From CAMPKL01 sp963805925 (lineage in GTDB: Bacteria > Acidobacteriota > Terriglobia > Bryobacterales > UBA6623), in NCBI GenBank assembly GCA_963805925.1, contig CAWDWB010000010.1, positions 446,002-510,001 on the forward strand: a stretch of DNA of 64,000 nucleotides, in the 5' to 3' direction. The position numbers were made by a program, and so were the translations under genes. The notes under the pieces are model-generated. The model was not told where the DNA came from. It saw nothing but the letters and a program-made list of their open reading frames with translations, and made no database searches. This document shows positions 62,152 to 64,000 of the stretch, piece by piece (position 1 is the first letter of the stretch; every line of letters begins with the position of its first letter).

Positions 62152-63927
62152 TTAGATAATCACGCGCACGCCGCCCAGTTCAGCGAGGCCGTACATCAGA
62201 TGTCCGTTGGGGGAGCCGATGAACATGAAGTTCTTGGGGATCTTCCACTCCTGCGAAAGGCGCTCGATGAGATCGGGGCCAAACTCACCATCCAGGGTGA
62301 CGGGCTCAATATCGATCTCGGGGTAAGCCTCGTCAAGAAACTGAAGGTCTTGAGCCAGCCGTTCCGGCGGCTGTTGGCCATCGTGGACCACGGTGACGAA
62401 CTTGATGCGATTGGTGTGCTCGTTATTGCGGACGTAGAGCATCGCGTGGTTGAGTTTGGCGATGTCGTCTCCTTTGGTGAAGAAGACTACCTGTTGAGCG
62501 CTGATTTCTTCGATCTTGCCGCGGATCGAGGCCGACACCGCGCCCAGTTTGACGTCAACGTAAGACACGGCTCTACGTACGACAAATAGCGCCGCTCGGA
62601 GCAGGCTAATGCGACCCAGCATGATAGACACGATCAGCAGCGTCGGCAGGAAGTACTGCAAGAACACGCGGAAATACTGCGGGTTCATGACGATGTTGCC
62701 GACCAGTCCGGTGATGACGGCGCCGATGGCGATGCCTACCGAGTACCACGGCGCGCGCACGGGGCGAGGCAGACCCGATCGCTTGACCTTGAGCAAGATG
62801 TTGCCCACGCCGAAGAGCACCATCACGCTCAGGAACGAGATGGTGTAAACGCCTGCAAGCGCCTTGAGGTCGCCGCCGGTCAGAAAGAGAATCGAGACGG
62901 ACAGCAAGAAAAAGGCGATCAGGATACGGTGAGTCGTTCCGCGGCTGCTGGACTTGAGCAAGAACTGCGGCAGGCAGCGATCCAGAGCCATGCGGCGAAC
63001 CAAACCGTTGACGCCGACGAAACTCGTGAGGACGGCGCCGCTCAGGACCAGGACGGCGTCGACGGAAATGAGATAGCTGAGCCATGGCCCGCCGGAGAGA
63101 TTGCCCATATACGCGAGCAAAGCCTCTTGGTGTTCGCCAACGTCGGCGAGAGGAACTAGGGCGAGAGCCAGGAGCGCCATACCGGGATTGAAGATAGACA
63201 CGGCGGCCCACATGTTTCGGAGGGTCTTGGGGAACACTCCTTCCGCTTGCTCCTCCACGAAGTTGGCGGAACTCTCAAACCCCGATATACCGAGCAAAGC
63301 TGCGGAGAAGCCGAAGAAGAGGGCGTACGGAATGCTGATCGGCGCGGGCGTGGCCAAGTTGGCTTCCAGAATCGACGTGCCGTAACGCATCACGCCGACG
63401 ATCCCAAGTGCGCCGAGCAGGGTCAGAGAACTCAGGTGAACGATGAAGATGCCGATGGCAACCTTAGCGGAGTCGGAGATGCCCAGTATGGTTAACCCAA
63501 GGAAGAGGGCGAGCAGCAAAACGGTCGCCTCAATAATGGGCAGATCCGACCACAGGCCCTGCGCATAGTGCATAGCCTCGTTCGCGGAAATCACTGCTGT
63601 GGCTATATACGAAAGAATCGTAAGGCAGGCGGCGATGGAAGCGCGGAACTTGCTCGTCGTATTGAGCAGAGCGTTGTAAGCGCCGCCGTTGAGCGGCAGA
63701 GCGCCGACGACCTCGGAGTAGATCGAGCGGAACAAGAATAGAACAAAGGAGACGAACAGCAGAACGACAGGCGCCCAGGCGCCGGCGTAAATGATTGCCA
63801 GCGCCGAGACGTAAAGGCACGAAGAGGTGATGTCGTTGCCGCTGATCGCAGTAGCTGCGAGTTCTCCGATGCCGCCTTTTTTGTGTTCGACGACGCGCTT
63901 GCTGGGGATAGATGAGGTATCAGACAA
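62152..63927 (-). CDS. APC-family amino acid permease with a C-terminal cytoplasmic domain
   Basis: 591 residues with about 12 membrane helices (ELAATAISGNDITSSCLYVS at the first helix, LPLNGGAYNALLNTTSKFRA in the loop, SAALLGISGFESSANFVEEQ in helix 6). From about residue 440 a soluble tail follows (MLYVRNNEHTNRIKFVTVVH, FMFIGSPNGHLMYGLAELGG), resembling a universal-stress-like sensory domain. Substrate unknown. First gene of the minus-strand run APC, ICMT, EamA, HyuB. Confidence 0.9.
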   Translation of the reverse strand: MSDTSSIPSKRVVEHKKGGIGELAATAISGNDITSSCLYVSALAIIYAGAWAPVVLLFVSFVLFLFRSIYSEVVGALPLNGGAYNALLNTTSKFRASIAACLTILSYIATAVISANEAMHYAQGLWSDLPIIEATVLLLALFLGLTILGISDSAKVAIGIFIVHLSSLTLLGALGIVGVMRYGTSILEANLATPAPISIPYALFFGFSAALLGISGFESSANFVEEQAEGVFPKTLRNMWAAVSIFNPGMALLALALVPLADVGEHQEALLAYMGNLSGGPWLSYLISVDAVLVLSGAVLTSFVGVNGLVRRMALDRCLPQFLLKSSSRGTTHRILIAFFLLSVSILFLTGGDLKALAGVYTISFLSVMVLFGVGNILLKVKRSGLPRPVRAPWYSVGIAIGAVITGLVGNIVMNPQYFRVFLQYFLPTLLIVSIMLGRISLLRAALFVVRRAVSYVDVKLGAVSASIRGKIEEISAQQVVFFTKGDDIAKLNHAMLYVRNNEHTNRIKFVTVVHDGQQPPERLAQDLQFLDEAYPEIDIEPVTLDGEFGPDLIERLSQEWKIPKNFMFIGSPNGHLMYGLAELGGVRVII

Positions 63928-64000
63928 ACGGTTTCTCTTGAACGGGGGCGCGTACGGCGCAGCCTCAATTGTAGAGGGCTCGAGTCAGCAGTGGACAGAT

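Overview
The window is high-GC bacterial chromosome from a lineage that looks like Acidobacteriota, probably Bryobacterales/Solibacter-like. The taxonomic signs are a duplicated orphan ABC permease of the acidobacterial ADOP type (53854-56259), a PEP-CTERM protein, many Tat-exported enzymes, numerous secreted beta-propellers, glycoside hydrolases and short divergent or overlapping gene boundaries. I see no tRNA, rRNA, CRISPR array, insertion sequence, integrase or phage gene. Lineage is inferred from gene content only. || Layout. 1-14281 is mostly housekeeping and metabolism: a partial BNR-repeat secreted protein, a threonine-dehydratase-like PLP enzyme, an orphan MsrP, an unusual zinc alcohol dehydrogenase followed by a SCO protein, a frameshifted alpha/beta hydrolase, NagA, a GntP permease, Nth, a VTT-family membrane protein, a YdjM-type membrane protein, a lipid kinase and LigA. 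14340-24574 is a surface-polysaccharide locus in two convergent halves meeting at a hairpin terminator (18457-18476). The plus half holds a glycosyltransferase-phosphosugar transferase fusion, a methyltransferase, an ATP-grasp protein and a HAD phosphatase. The minus half holds a FecR-like secreted protein, a DegT aminotransferase (frameshifted), a Wzy-like polymerase, a second GT4 and a CobQ-like protein whose amidotransferase catalytic Cys and His both appear replaced. || 24810-38850 is mixed: an EVE-domain protein, a Tat-exported TIM barrel, HisS, DoxX, two SGNH hydrolases, beta-propellers, an SDR, small lipoproteins and an APC permease. 38907-49861 leans to plant-type polysaccharide and sugar-acid use: RidA, a D-threonine-aldolase-like enzyme, GH67 alpha-glucuronidase, PEP-CTERM protein, GH43, an exported enolase-superfamily dehydratase and an exported metallo-beta-lactamase-fold protein. 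49921-64000 holds a TPR protein (frameshifted), an exported amidohydrolase, a likely structured RNA with its own terminator (about 52585-52785), the ADOP permease, a receiver-like protein, a Tat-exported NIF3 homologue, a PQQ-type propeller and a minus-strand run of APC permease, ICMT-like methyltransferase, EamA protein and HyuB that ends in a sterol-desaturase remnant. || Four otherwise well-conserved genes are broken by five single-base insertions, all of the +1 type. That uniform direction suggests residual sequencing or assembly error at least as much as pseudogenes. The best candidates for new biology are the degenerate CobQ-like protein inside the polysaccharide locus, the structured RNA near 52.6 kb and the exported NIF3 protein.
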